64,000 nt of DNA. Source: Vitellaria paradoxa (taxonomy: Eukaryota > Streptophyta > Magnoliopsida > Ericales > Sapotaceae). The notes beneath the pieces are model-generated. The model was not told where the DNA came from. It worked only from the letters and a program-made list of their open reading frames with translations, and ran no database searches. The stretch is taken from positions 7,647,920 to 7,711,919 of the forward strand of contig CM034241.1 in NCBI GenBank assembly GCA_019916065.1, in the 5' to 3' direction. Shown here piece by piece: positions 23,928 through 35,703 of this stretch. The number at the start of each line of letters is the position of its first letter. The first letter of the stretch is position 1. The position numbers and the translations under genes were made by a program.

Positions 23928-24566
23928 AATGTAATTAACGTGTTTCATGTCAAACCTGTCCCTTTGCATTGTTTCAGAGTGCAATTTTTTTTTTACACAG
24001 AATTAAGATAGATGAAGACTGGGCCAAAAACTTTTTTCCATATCTCACTGGTTTTGAATTTTACCATGAGATCGAGTCCTGCATAGTGAGGAGTGACAAA
24101 TATCTGATACATAAGAAGCAGTATTTATCAAATTAATTCATAAATAATAGGGTCATTGCACTTTATCCCTTGAAAGTTTGGTAGAAAAAATATGACTTCC
24201 CTCTCATTTAAAAATCAATGCATCCCTCGTTGTCATTGATGGAATGTGTTAAATTTAACTAGATATATCTTTCACGTACTATATAGGTTCATATGTAATT
24301 GTGCAAAAGTATTAAAATATAAACAATTTTATCTAAACATTGTGGACTAAGTCTCTTTTAAAAAAAGAAAAAATATTTTATTTTTAAATAAAAAAAGAAA
24401 AAAATATACTTTTATCTATTAATTTTTGCAGAAAACTTTTTCCTTCTACAAATTTTAACACTTGTAGCACAAATTTAGTAAAGTTTAACAAATTTTATTA
24501 ATTTTACAATTTATCCAAATAATGGAGAGGTTTTGTATTGACTCTTAAGACTAAAGATTGGTCATA
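23928..24566 (+). repeat. Dispersed repeat, copy 2 of 3
   Basis: Colinear with 415-1043 and, in reverse, with 40714-41345. Non-coding, AT-rich, family unknown. Its presence in both arms shows insertion before the duplication. Confidence 0.75.
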
Positions 24567-24659
24567 TAATTTTGGGCCAAATCCCAAAGAGATAAACTAT
24601 AATTACGACTAAGAAAATAATCACTACAAGCATTTGATATCGATTGCCAGGTAAAATGG

Positions 24660-24840
24660 ATCATTGTGCGTTTGAAAAAAAAAAAAAAGAAAAGGAAAAG
24701 AAAAAGAAAAAGAAAAAGAAGGCAAGAGTCACTTGCAGCAAGGGTTGCTGGGCCAACATGAGAGGTCAAGTCTTGTTAAAAGGCCCCCTGTTCGAAACTC
24801 ATTGCTAGGTGTGATTTGCCAGAACCCCACAGGTTAAGTA
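24660..24840 (+). mobile_element. SINE-like unit with a B-box
   Basis: A B-box-like GTTCGAAACTC (24790-24800) lies in a unit with an adjoining A-rich tract (24676-24720). It is preserved in reverse at 40467-40650. An A-box is not convincing, so a tRNA-derived SINE is likely but not certain. Confidence 0.45.
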
Positions 24841-25018
24841 AATTGATAAGACCTTAAGTTTGTTCTCCACTTTATATTAATTTTTACTCTAACATCAGTT
24901 AAGGTATGGGTAGAATAGTCTGAATACTCTGATTAAAAAAAAAATAAGAGGATACATTTACTCCGAGTTTCCACAAAAAAAAAAAAAATAAATAAATAAA
25001 TAAAGGGTGTGTTTGACA

Positions 25019-25631
25019 ATCGATGTAAAGACTTGGGATTTTTTACTTTTTTTTTTTTATTTTAAATTTATAATATTTAAAATTTTGATATTTTGGACCA
25101 CCATTTATATTTTATGTAGGTGATTTGGTGTTAATTTACTTTTATGTTGTATGCATTAATGTGTGCCTCATTATGTATGTAATTATATTCATCAGTAGAG
25201 AGGGGAAGCGTTGATAGTTTGTTTATTTTTTTGTGGGGAGGTTAAGTGTTGGCAGGTTGTGTGGGAGTTAGAGAAAGTATTAAGGATGGTTTTATGAGTT
25301 CATTCATCTGAATAAGAGAGAGGGGGACTCTTACGTTGTTTAAAACCTTCACCATCTATGATCTTCTACCAAAAAAAAAATTCTGCATTTTTTTATTTTG
25401 GCCTCTCAAATTTAAGAGAGAGGGGGAGAGAGAGATCATGCTATCGGTTGTACGTTGGTAAAGATCGTAGAGAGATTTTTGGAAAACACGTAATTGGGGT
25501 TTTAAAGAGGATTACCAGATCGTGTTTAAGGCCAACTTGAGTTGGTGTTGATTGCTTTACACAGCGATCGTCTACGTGTGTAGTGAGGTAGGTGGGATTG
25601 TGTTTATTTGATATAATTTTTTTTATCATGT

Positions 25632-25677
<46 letters not shown>

Positions 25678-27928
25678 AGAGATGAAAAACCTATTTTATG
25701 AATTGATTCTTGATTATGCATGTGAAATTCTGGAACTTTCACACTGAAATGGGTATACTATTTTCTCATAAAAATCATACTTAGAAATCGATTTAATTTA
25801 TGAAAATTTTATATGTTAAATTAGACATATAGAAGAGTTTCCTGTAAAAATTTCATAATTTTTAAAATTTAAATGAATTTATTAAAAACAGTCAAACTTG
25901 ACTGATTGGTTGGGATTTCTGTACCTGGATCAGCACACTGTTTTTATATGAAATTCATACTTAGAGGCCGAATTAATTTTTGATATTTTTATATATGGGG
26001 GTACATACCCAAAATAATATCCAGTAAAAATTTCATATTTTTTTAGTTAAAATAGATTTTATAAAAATCGTGAAGTTTGACTGTTTGTTTTAATTTGCTG
26101 TGCTGATAGGAGGTTAATTTTTGGTATACAAATGATACCTAGAGATTAAATTAATTTCTAAAACTTTTATATATGAAACTAGATATGTTAGAGATTCTAC
26201 AGTAAATATTTTATAAATTTTTGAGTAATATTTTATTTTATAAAAATATTGAAATCTGGCTGTTTGGTTTACGTTGCTGTACTGACAATAGTCAGATATT
26301 TGGTATAAAAGGTATAGATAAAAGTTGATATAATTTTTGAAATTTTTATACGTTAAACTAGATATATGAATGAGCTAAATCCAAAAATTTCAAAATTTTT
26401 GGATTTAAAAGGTATTTTATAAAAATCGTGAAAGTGAGCTATTCTGTATAATTCTAACAGAAATACCCATTTAGTATTTTTAAAATCTGTACTATATGGC
26501 TTTATGAATAAATTTTAAATCTTGTTTTTATGAAACTGGACTTAATTATAAGTATTTTAGGCTTTTGAATTAGTGTAAAATATTTCATTTTCTATTTTTT
26601 TATGAATTATCAAACTTTATGTCTTGAATCCTTCATTGTCATGACATGCTTGATATAAAATTTTATTTACCAAGCTATCTGCATATATATATTCTTGAAT
26701 ATGGTTGCATGATATTTACTTGATAAATCTTGTATGAGAATATTTTTATGAAAGGGCAATATGAAATTTAGGCCCAAAACACATTCACACTTCATAAAAC
26801 TTATAAAGTAAAAGGAAGAACACACAAAAATCAAATTAGGAAGAACTTTTGTGTATGTTGTACTGTTAATAAAAAGAATTACTTGAGATTTGATTTTTGG
26901 GTTATTGGAGTCATTAAGGGTACTAGAAAGAATGGATTCTAGAGCTCAAGGGTTGAAAGCCCTAAAACCTACGCAAGGTGATTAGCATAACCAGTAGGCT
27001 AGAAACCTACGAAATGTATATACGACTTATTATAGCATATATTTAGTATCGGGACTGCAGGACCGGTTTGCCTACTAAGGCAAATGAGTACATTTGGGAC
27101 TGCGGGACCAAATGTACCCCATAATTGAGGTTTGGGGATGTGATGAGTATATTTGGGACTGCGGGACCAATTGTACCCCATGACTGAGATCTGGAGATGT
27201 GATGAGTACATCTAGGAATGCGGAACCAATTGTACCCCATGACTGAGATCTGGGGATGTGATGAGTACATCTAGGACTGCGGGACTAGTTGTACCCCACG
27301 GCTTAGACCTGGGGATTTATTTTGGGTTTAATTTTGAGGCCACAGACTAAACTTGTAGAGTACCTGACCCATAGTATGATATTGATGTGTGGTGATATGA
27401 TTTATTTTTAGTATGAGACTGCGGGATCATGGCTAAGTAACTTTATAATTTGAATGTTATGATTGAATATGGATATATTGAAAATTATAAGATTTTAAAT
27501 TTTATTCTTATTAATTAGTGTTTATAATTTTTGCATGGTTAAGAGATTATATGTTATAAACACTTTCTGAGCACACGTGAAATTTAGTGCTCACCACCTA
27601 CTACAGTTGGTAATGCAGGGGTTGATACTCGTGATGGACCAGTGGGTTAGCTAGCCGTCTTGGGTTGTTATAGTTGGATGTTTTGTTTTATTTTGCGTTC
27701 CAACGTTAAATTTTAATGTAATGGAGTTTTGATTTGGGCCCATATTTGTGGCATGGCTTTCTAGCCCATTCTAGGGCATTTTAAAGGTATTTTAGATATT
27801 CAAGAGATTGAATATTATTTACTTTAATTAGCTTCCGCTCTGATATGGTACATTTTTCATGGTTTGATATTTATTTTTGGGTTTTGTTCCCACGTCCCCG
27901 ATTGTGGATTTCGGGGCGTGACAATCGA
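25019..27928 (-). mobile_element. Solo LTR of about 2.9 kb with 5-bp target duplication
   Basis: The body 25024-27923 starts TGTAAAGAC and ends GGCGTGACA (in reverse TGTCACGCCCCGAAATCC, a terminus common in plant Ty3/Gypsy LTRs). It is flanked by a perfect 5-bp duplication ATCGA (25019-25023 and 27924-27928). The right arm keeps the empty site as TCGAT at 37471-37475 in otherwise matching sequence, so the borders are exact. There is no coding region; a single LTR left by recombination is the simplest reading. Length suggests a long-LTR chromovirus-type family, but I cannot assign it. Confidence 0.85.
27086..27321. repeat. Four tandem 59-bp repeats within the solo LTR
   Basis: Units start at 27086, 27145, 27204 and 27263. 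Each begins GAGTAYATYT and contains GGACTGCGGGAC or close variants, GTACCCCA and GGGGATGTGAT. Minus-strand open frames at 26999-27270 simply translate this repeat and are not genes. Confidence 0.9.
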
Positions 27929-29294
27929 CTTTTGCTAACTTTTTATTAATTACTAATTTTTATTAATTTTTTAAAAGAAAGGTTTTTATAAACTTCAAAT
28001 ATATTAAAGGAGATTTTTATAATAAGGCTAATATATAGAAAATCGGTGAACATTTACCTATGTGGATATAGTTCTTAAAGTTTGGGTTGGATATGTAGGA
28101 ACACAAAATAAGCTACCAAATACCAAACTGAATTACTAAAACATAGCTCCATACTAATGCAACCCACAAAATGTTGGGAGTTGATTCTATTATGGGATCT
28201 TTCAATTTATTTTTTGCGTAGCAACCATCAATTTACTATTTTGTTATGAATTCATTTCACCCAATCACGAATCATCTCTCTCTTTAACTGTGGGTTGGCA
28301 GCTTTATTTAAGGAGGATGAAACACTTTTTTCTGTTCATTACATTGCGTTGCCCTTTTAAAATAAAGAATGGCACTGAGAAAGAAAATGAAAGGACAAAC
28401 TCTCACAATCCATAGTACAGATGTATTTACACACATTATTAGGTACAAGAAAAAAAATTAATTGGCAGAGAATAAAAAGAAGTAAAATTATAATAATTTT
28501 TTTTATGTTTGTTTGAGAGTTTAGGAGACAAAAGATAATAACTTTCTTTGCACCTATTTATGTATCGAAAAGTGATTTTAAGGAAAGGAAAATGTATATT
28601 ATTTTTTTGTCATTAGATTCTTTCATAATTTGTAGGGTTATTAATTTACTCTTATAACACTTGACAACCCTTTTTTTTTTAATTTTATACCAAACACACC
28701 CTTTATGATTCCTTTTTGATAGCTTTTTCATTGAGTTTCTTTTTGGGGGGGAGGGGGTTGGGGGAATGGTGTAAGGTTTAAATTATGAAGAGGATTCAGG
28801 GACCTAGTCCCATAATATCGATCTTGTGAGTTATTGGATCAAATTCAGATGGCGTAAGTTTAAAACTTTTAAGTAAGGATTTTTAAGTTTATTTTATTAT
28901 AACTTGTTCGATTTTGAAATAATGGCTCAGAAGTCTGATATCACGCAACTAATGATATTAGCCTCCTCCCTTTCCACGAGTGTGTGGGTAATTTGTGATG
29001 GATTGGTAAGTATTTAAAACCTTACTGTCAAGATTAATGTGGCCCAAAGAGCCCAACAGTTGTTCGTTGAAGTTAGTCAACGTAAATGGATGGATTTGTA
29101 AAGCCCAACCCAACCCGAAAAGGAAGTTACCTTCGGGCCTACGTGCCCAAGTGGGTCTAGTTTGTGCTGATGTGATATTGTCTGGCTCCGATTAGGGTCT
29201 TGGTGGTTGGGTTCCGCCATTGTTAAACGAAAACCCCAACTTCAAAAATCGATAGTAGGCGGGTAGTGGTTCCTTTGTTTTGATTCCAAAAACA
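27929..29294 (+). other. Native 5' flank of an RPA43 fragment, left arm
   Basis: Colinear in reverse with 36123-37470. No gene in the distal part. The last 300 bp form the original type of RPA43 upstream region, shared with the fragments at 34.4, 35.3 and 36.1 kb, with site II-like GGGCC/TGGGTT motifs and the string GCGGGTAGTGG close to the ATG. Confidence 0.6.
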
Positions 29295-29492
29295 ATGGAG
29301 GGATTGAAGGAATCTGATGCAAATCTGGTCATATACGTGCACCCTTCCAAGTCCAACAAGGTCTCTCAAGCCATCCTCCGCGAACTCAGTTCTTTGCTTT
29401 TCAAGTAAATTACTTGCTTCACTCTCTACTCCTCCGTTGAATCTTTCAAATCACTCATCTTATCTGTTAGTCAATGTTTACCAATCTAGGTT

Positions 29493-29532
<40 letters not shown>

Positions 29533-29755
29533 TACATACATAAATTAAAAAATGTCAAGAACTTTTGATTCATATTTCATACAATAGAGGAAGGGACCCA
29601 AAAGAAAACCATACAATTGTAATTTTATGAGGCATTTATTATTATTATTTATTAATTTTAAGCGTGGGTACATTGACAGGTTTAATGAAGCTTTTGACGG
29701 TGTTGTATTGACTTATGATGTCAATGCCCATTCTAAGTTGGCGAGGATACTTCCT
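29295..29755 (+). pseudogene. RPA43 exons 1 and 2 (partial), plus-strand fragment
   Basis: Exon 1 (29295-29404) is open and identical in length to the intact gene, with its ATG and GTAAAT donor. Intron 1 follows, then exon 2 from the acceptor near 29682 until about 29755, where the sequence folds back on itself in a palindrome. The rest of the gene is absent. The upstream sequence is the native type rather than the TFIIA-derived type found upstream of the intact gene. Confidence 0.9.
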
Positions 29756-29783
29756 GGCCAACTTAGAAGGGGCATTGATGTCA
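29716..29783. repeat. Palindromic junction in RPA43 exon 2
   Basis: Arms 29716-29742 and 29757-29783 are inverse copies of exon 2 sequence (GATGTCAATGCC and TTCTAAGTTGGC) around a 14-nt loop. Equivalent junctions occur at 34778-34845 and 35617-35703. Confidence 0.85.
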
Positions 29784-30152
29784 TAATTTAAAAAGTGTGA
29801 CCTAATCACAAAACTTTTTACACAAATATGACTTAAATAAAATTTTATAAATTTAGAACCTTACTGTCAAGATTAATGTGGCCCAAAGAGCCCAACAGTT
29901 ATTAGTTGAAGTTAGTCAACGCAAATGGATGGATTTGTAAAGCCCAACCTAGCCCGAAAAGGAAATTTCCTTCAGGCCTACGTGCCCAGGTGGGCCCAAT
30001 TTGTGTTGACATGATATTGTCTAGCTCCGATTAGGGTTTTGGTGGTTGGGTTCCGCCATTAGACGACTTTGACACATCTCCATATATGCATGCAAAAATT
30101 GACTTCAATTAGTATCATAAAACATATTACATGGAAAACACAGAAGAACTAC

Positions 30153-30463
30153 CTAAAAGCATGTCTGGCTTTGGATGAAAAAGTAACAGTTTTGCTTTTA
30201 GTTTGACTCCAAAGTAAGGATGAATTCCAGGAAGAATCCTCGCCAACTTAGAAGGGGCATTGACATCATAAGCCAATACAACACCGTCAAAAGCTTCATT
30301 AAACCTGTCAAAGAACCCACGCTTAAAATTAATAAATAATAATAATAATAATAATAATGAATACCTAGTAAAATTACAATTGTTTGGTTTTTTTTTTTTT
30401 TTTGGTCCCTTCTCCTATTGTATGAAATATGAATCAGTAGTTCTTAACATTCTTTAATGTATA

Positions 30464-30514
<51 letters not shown>

Positions 30515-30714
30515 GAAAACCCAGATTGGTAAACATTGACTAACAAATAAGATGAGTGATTTGAAAGATTAAACGAATGAGTAGAGAGTTAAGCAAGTAA
30601 TTTACTTAAAAGCGAAGAACTGAGTTCGTGGAGGATGGCTTGAGAGACCTTGTTGGACTTGGAAGGGTGCACATATATGACCAGATTTGCATCAGCTACC
30701 TTCAATCCCTCCAT
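30153..30714 (-). pseudogene. RPA43 exons 1-2 in copy 2, frameshifted
   Basis: Exon 2 (30153-30304) keeps its 152-nt length and both splice sites. Exon 1 (30606-30714) has lost one base just before the donor, so the frame no longer joins exon 2. Exons 3-6 are absent. The upstream sequence is TFIIA-derived, as at the intact gene. Confidence 0.88.
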
Positions 30715-30928
30715 TGTTTTTGGAATCTGATGGATTAGTTGTACTTCATTTTTAATTGTTAGATTGTTATAAATTGAATCTGATGGTCCAAATTTAACCA
30801 ACAAAATAAATAAGTTTATCTCTCTAGAAAGATCCCTCACTCTATATTATATCTCTGACTTATTCTCATCCTCCACCCAAAAACACCTCTCTTAAGAAAG
30901 TCTCTCCAATGGATTTTTTGGCAAAATT

Positions 30929-31845
30929 TTGCAGATTTCACTAGAAAATCTCACAAGCCACAAATTCTTAAACCCATGTGATAACCCATTTGAAATAAGT
31001 TCAATTCCTTTGGAAGTTTTAAGCCTTGACAAATTTTATTGTCTCTACCTCACAAACTGTAATATTGAAGGACAAATTCTTGAAGGAATTGGAAATTTCA
31101 TCGTGCTCCAAAATCTTGACCTTCCATATAATTATTTCACTCAGAAAACTCAACAGGAAATCAACAAAGAGAAAACAATCTTTGGCATCTTGAGCTATAC
31201 ACAAAAAAGATCACCATAAAAATTTTCATTTGCATTCAAAAACCTCACAAGTTTGATCAACTTTGATGCTATGACTAACAGACTTGAAGGAGACCTTTCA
31301 AAGATCAAATACTTAAAACCAACTCGCCCTGTTCAAGTTATTTGAGAAACAACTTTTCAGAAGATTCCATTTCCTTCCCACGGTCTAATTCTTTGTTTTT
31401 TTATCCACTTTGTGTTCTCCTTTTGGGTATTCAGTAATGAACACTGGTAAGCTCACAAGAACACATATTTAGCCTCTGGGTTGATTTTGCATTGTGGGTT
31501 TTGGAGATCAGAACGGGAGAATAGGACCATCAATTGGTGGGCGAAGGCGACCCACATAGGGACACTGGTGCAAGTGAAAGTGGAGACCAACAACTAGCCC
31601 ATGATCGAGCTTGCAAGGCCCTTAGAGGAGGATTTCCTTATCCAGTCCGATGAAGGTACCTCAAATATTTAACCCAATTCCCCTATTGCAGTTATTTGAA
31701 AACTAAATTTTACAAGGAGATTCCGGTGGAATTTAGATAATTCAAGTCCCTCTGCAATTCTCTCTCTACATCAACATGCTCACAGGCTCTCTCTCAAAAG
31801 GTTGTCCAATCAAGACTAGACTTCATGATTATATGATGCACTTGA
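30929..31845 (+). pseudogene. LRR receptor-kinase fragment, copy 2
   Basis: Matches 8457-9370 throughout, including the intervening non-LRR segment. The LRR strings FLNPCDNPFEISSIPLEV, LYLTNCNIEGQI and LEGIGNFIVLQNLDL are visible. It is broken by stops and has no kinase or membrane part. Confidence 0.75.
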
Positions 31846-33179
31846 GTTATTATATATACATAAATATATTTTGGCAGCATATCTTAGGGCTGGAATGGAG
31901 TGTGTGATCAAGGTTAAGTGAAGGGCCCCTTGTCCTAAATGTGACTAATTCTACACCTGCCTCCAAACTGAACAGGAGAGGAAAATGGATAAAGGAGAAC
32001 AATAAAAGATGGAGAGAAAGAATAACGAAAAAGGTTGTTGTAGTAGCCTCCCCTATGTCCCTGGATTTATCTTTAAAAGATACTTCAGTTAAAGGACTTA
32101 AAAAGTATACACATTAATAAGACATGAAACCAAAAGACAACAAGTGCTAACATGAATCATGTTGAACTTTTTCCTTTTCAATGGTTAAAACTTCAAACAT
32201 ACTCCGCAAGATATGACAAATTATACAAGATACAACACCGCTATCAAGTCTTTAAGCCCATCTAAAAAACAGAAATAAAATCAACTATTCAATCTTCTAA
32301 TATAAACAAAACCAAAGTCATTCACTAGGTGAGATAGGGTTGGGATGACTTGATCCAATACCTTTAGACTAGGTGGGAATGCCTTTTCCATTCATTTAAA
32401 ACCATAGAGTTTTAACATTCTTATCTGGACCTCAATAGTTGTCATTGGACAATTCAAACCTCATTGTAGAAGGAGCGCGCATGTGAACAGAAATTATGCA
32501 TGTCGTGCAACATGTAATAGTGAAATAGATTTACATTTGTTCCTGTTTCATACTTTGTTTTAGATTGTGTGTGCATCAAAGGCCATATAAAAAAATTGTA
32601 CCCTTTATAGGAGTTACGTAAAGAAAGGCATATTATACTTGTTCATTGTTGATTTATTATTTTAGTAAGGTTGACATATATATATATATATATATATTAT
32701 CCATTTACATAGAAGAAACCAGCCCTAAGCACATGAAAGACAGGCAGAACAGAGGAACCACGACTGTGCGATATGTCTCCCTACTATTGGGAACATGTCC
32801 GATTCCAAGGTATTTGGGCCTTACTCAGTTGACTTTTGCCTCCGTGATAAGCTTTCAGTTAAACTTTTCTTGGTTTCATGTGTAAATTTATGTTCCTTGA
32901 GGGGCAACTACTATTTTTTAGGCATTAATTTTATGGAAATCAATATGTTTATGGTTTAATTCGTTTGTTGCCTTATTTTGAAGCTTCGAAATACGTTTAT
33001 GAGTCACAGTCTTGTTAACCAATGCAACCAACACAAGTTTGCTCCAAGTTATTCCCGTGAAAATTCAAATTTAATTTCTCAATACAATTTAAAAAAACAT
33101 CAAGCAATTTGTGGCTAGCTAATTATCTAAGATTAACTAGGACAACAATACTGGCAAAGTTTACAGAAAGACCCTTTAC

Positions 33180-33230
33180 CTTAATAGATACCTTGCTTTT
33201 AGCTTGGGATTCCACAGCTTCAGTCATTGA
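33180..33230 (-). pseudogene. TFIIA gamma exon 2, copy 2
   Basis: This 51-nt exon retains acceptor and GTAAAG donor. Exon 1 is deleted in this copy and exon 3 is absent, so it is a relic. Confidence 0.85.
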
Positions 33231-34127
33231 CTGAAATCCAAATTAAAATATATATATATATATATATATCAAAAATCAGATAAAGGGCTGATGAAGATGT
33301 CAACGTTACAAAGTACAGTTGATAGAGAGAGAGAAAAAAAGAGAGTAGAACCAGTAATAGATTGCTGGGTCCATTGAGAACCACGAGAGCAGAGCGAGAG
33401 AAGAATGAGAGGCAGACAGATTGGGACCTTTTACACCCTAATTTTGTAGCTGTAACCTTATATAGGGGAGCAGCCTCATAGAAAATTTTTGGATAGACTA
33501 AAATGCCCCGGAACTTTCCCCTAAATTATTTGAATTATTTATTTTTCTTTTAAAAAAAACAAAAATTAAAATAAATAATTATTTCCAATTGGTAAAAAAA
33601 AAAAAGGGTTAATTTGTAAAATTCAAATTTGCAGGAGTTTTTTCTTTTATAAATAAGCTAGACAACTGTCACAATGCAAAATATATTCATTAAAAAAATA
33701 AAAACAATTTAAATTAAATGTAGGTAAATGTATATTATCTATTTCATCATTTTTTATTTATTATTTTTATTATGAATGTAAAAGGAAAATTTTATTTATA
33801 TATAAAAATGATGAAAACAAATTTAAATAAAACATTTGTTGGACAAAAATTTTGTTTATGAAATCTTTTTTGAATTTTAAGTAAATAATTAATGTAACTG
33901 AATAAAATAATATAAATGAAATAATAGCAAATAAAACATTTGTACCTAGGGGCTTAGGCCCAACCTTACAAATTTTGACCGGCCCACACCTACTCGAATT
34001 TTTGTGAGAGTTTGGCAAGCGAAGCCCGAGCTCGTAGTTTAAACAATTAAGACTTGGGGGGCCTCGACCCGACCCATTTACAAGCATAGTGAGTGGATGT
34101 ACAGTTGGCGCTAATACAAGAAGGATG

Positions 34128-34166
<39 letters not shown>

Positions 34167-34315
34167 GCATCAGAAATTCTTGACATTCTTTAATATATAT
34201 GTGTGTGTATATATATATATATATGAAAAACCAGATTGGTAAACATTGACTAATAGATAAGATGAGTGATTTGAAAGATTAAACGAAGGAGTAGAGAGTG
34301 AAGCAAGTAATTTAC

Positions 34316-34425
34316 TTGAAAAGCAAAGAACTAAGCTCGCGGAGGATGGCTTGAGAGACCTTGTTGGACTTGGAAGGGTGCACGTATATGACCAGATTTG
34401 TATCAACGACCTTCAATCCCTTCAC
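34316..34425 (-). pseudogene. RPA43 exon 1, array unit 1, start codon lost
   Basis: 110-nt exon with intact donor, but ATG changed to GTG (34425-34423). The native-type upstream sequence follows to about 34740. Exon 2 is missing: a (TA)n tract (34126-34159) joins intron 1 remnants to the end of block copy 2. Confidence 0.88.
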
Positions 34426-34777
34426 TGTTTTCGGAATCAAAAATGAAGGAACCACTACCCGCCTACTATCGATTTTTGAAGCTTGGGTTTCCGTTTAACA
34501 ATGGTGGAACCCAACCACCAAAACCCTAATCGGAGCCGGACAATATCAGGTCAGTACAAACTGGACTCACCTAGGCGCGTAGGCCCGAAGGTAACTTCCT
34601 TTTCGGGTCGGGTTGGGCTTTACAAATCCATCCATTTGCGTTGATTGACTTTAACTAATAACTATTGGGCTCTTTGGGCCACATTAATCTTGACAGTAAG
34701 ATTCTAAATTTACAAAATTGTGTTTAAGTCATATTTGTGTAAAAAAATTTTGTGATTAGCTCACACTTTTTAAATAA

Positions 34778-34845
34778 TGATGTCAATGCCCCTTCTAAGT
34801 TGGCCAGGAAGAATCCTCGCCAACTTAGAAGGGGCATTGACATCA
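34778..34845. repeat. Palindromic junction between RPA43 array units 1 and 2
   Basis: Perfect or near-perfect 27-nt arms 34778-34804 and 34819-34845, built from exon 2 sequence, around a 14-nt loop. Confidence 0.9.
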
Positions 34846-35267
34846 TAAGCTAATACAACACCATGAAAAGCTTCATTAAACCTGTCAAAGAACCCACGCT
34901 TAAAATTAATAAATAATAATAATAATAATAATAAATACCTCGTAAAATTACAATTGTTTGGTTCTCTTTTTTTTTTTTTTGGGTCCCTTCCCCTATTGTA
35001 TGAAATATGAATTAGAAGTTCTTGACATTCTTTAATGTATGTATGTGTATATATATATGTATATATGAAAACCCAGATTGGTAAACATTGACTAACAGAT
35101 AAAATGAGTGATTTGAAAGATTAAACGAAGGAGTAGAGAGTGAAGCAAATAGTTTACTTGAAAAGCAAAGAACTGAGCTCGCGGAGGATGGCTTGAAAGA
35201 CCTTGTTGGACTTGGAATGGTGCACGTATATGACTAGATTTGCATAAGATATCTTCAATCCCTCCAT
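34804..35267 (-). pseudogene. RPA43 exons 1-2 (partial), array unit 2
   Basis: Exon 1 (35158-35267) has ATG and donor; exon 2 runs from the acceptor at 34881 down to the palindrome near 34804 and then stops. The upstream region carries a telo-box (TAGGGTTT, 35325-35332) and site II motifs TGGGCT/TGGGCC (35508-35522). Unit length to the next junction is about 840 bp. Confidence 0.88.
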
Positions 35268-35616
35268 TTTTTTTGGAATCAAAAACAAAGGAACCACTAC
35301 CCGCTTACTATCAATTTTTGAAGCTAGGGTTTCTGTTTAACAATGGTAGAACCCAACCACCAAAACCTTAATTGGAGCCAGACAATATCACGTCAGCACA
35401 AACTGGACCCACGTGGGCACATAGGCCCGAAGGTAACTTCCTTTTCGGGCATGGTTGGGCTTTACAAACCCATCCATTTGCGTTGACTAACTTCAACTAA
35501 TAACCGTTGGGCTCTTTGGGCCACATTAATCTTGACAGTAAGGTTCTAAATTTACAAAATTGTGTTTAAGTCTTATTTGTATAAAAAGTTTTGTGATTAT
35601 GTCACACTTTTTAAAT

Positions 35617-35703
35617 TATGACGTTAATGCCCCTTCTAAGTTGGCTAGGAAGAATCCTCGCCAACTTAGCCTCGCTAACTTCGAAGGGGCATTAACATCA
35701 TAA
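35617..35703. repeat. Palindromic junction between RPA43 array units 2 and 3
   Basis: Same architecture as at 34778-34845, but the right arm is interrupted by a short internal duplication (CCAACTTAGCCTCGCTAACTT). Confidence 0.8.

Larger units (their letters stand above)
20530..29755 (+). repeat. Left arm of the large inverted duplication
   Basis: Landmarks run in reverse order in 35680-43695: lyase pseudogene, SINE, 23928-24566 repeat, second SINE-like unit, the unique stretch 27929-29294, then RPA43 exons 1-2. The left arm alone carries the Harbinger-like insertion (22322-23354) and the solo LTR (25024-27923), each with an empty site in the right arm. About 110 bp at 24835-24945 replaces nearly 2.9 kb (37515-40460) of the right arm. 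Confidence 0.9.
30062..34115 (-). repeat. TFIIA-5'/LRR/RPA43 block, copy 2
   Basis: A direct duplicate of 7628-15305, lacking the Mutator-like insertion and about 435 bp that include TFIIA exon 1 and most of its surroundings (junction near 33270). It begins abruptly at CTTTGACACATCTCC inside RPA43 intron 2 and ends at GCTAATACAAG, next to the fragment array. It lies at the centre of the inverted duplication. Confidence 0.85.

Noticed and set aside
26999..27270. Two minus-strand open frames of 70-75 codons
   Set aside because: They simply read the 59-bp tandem repeat in the solo LTR.
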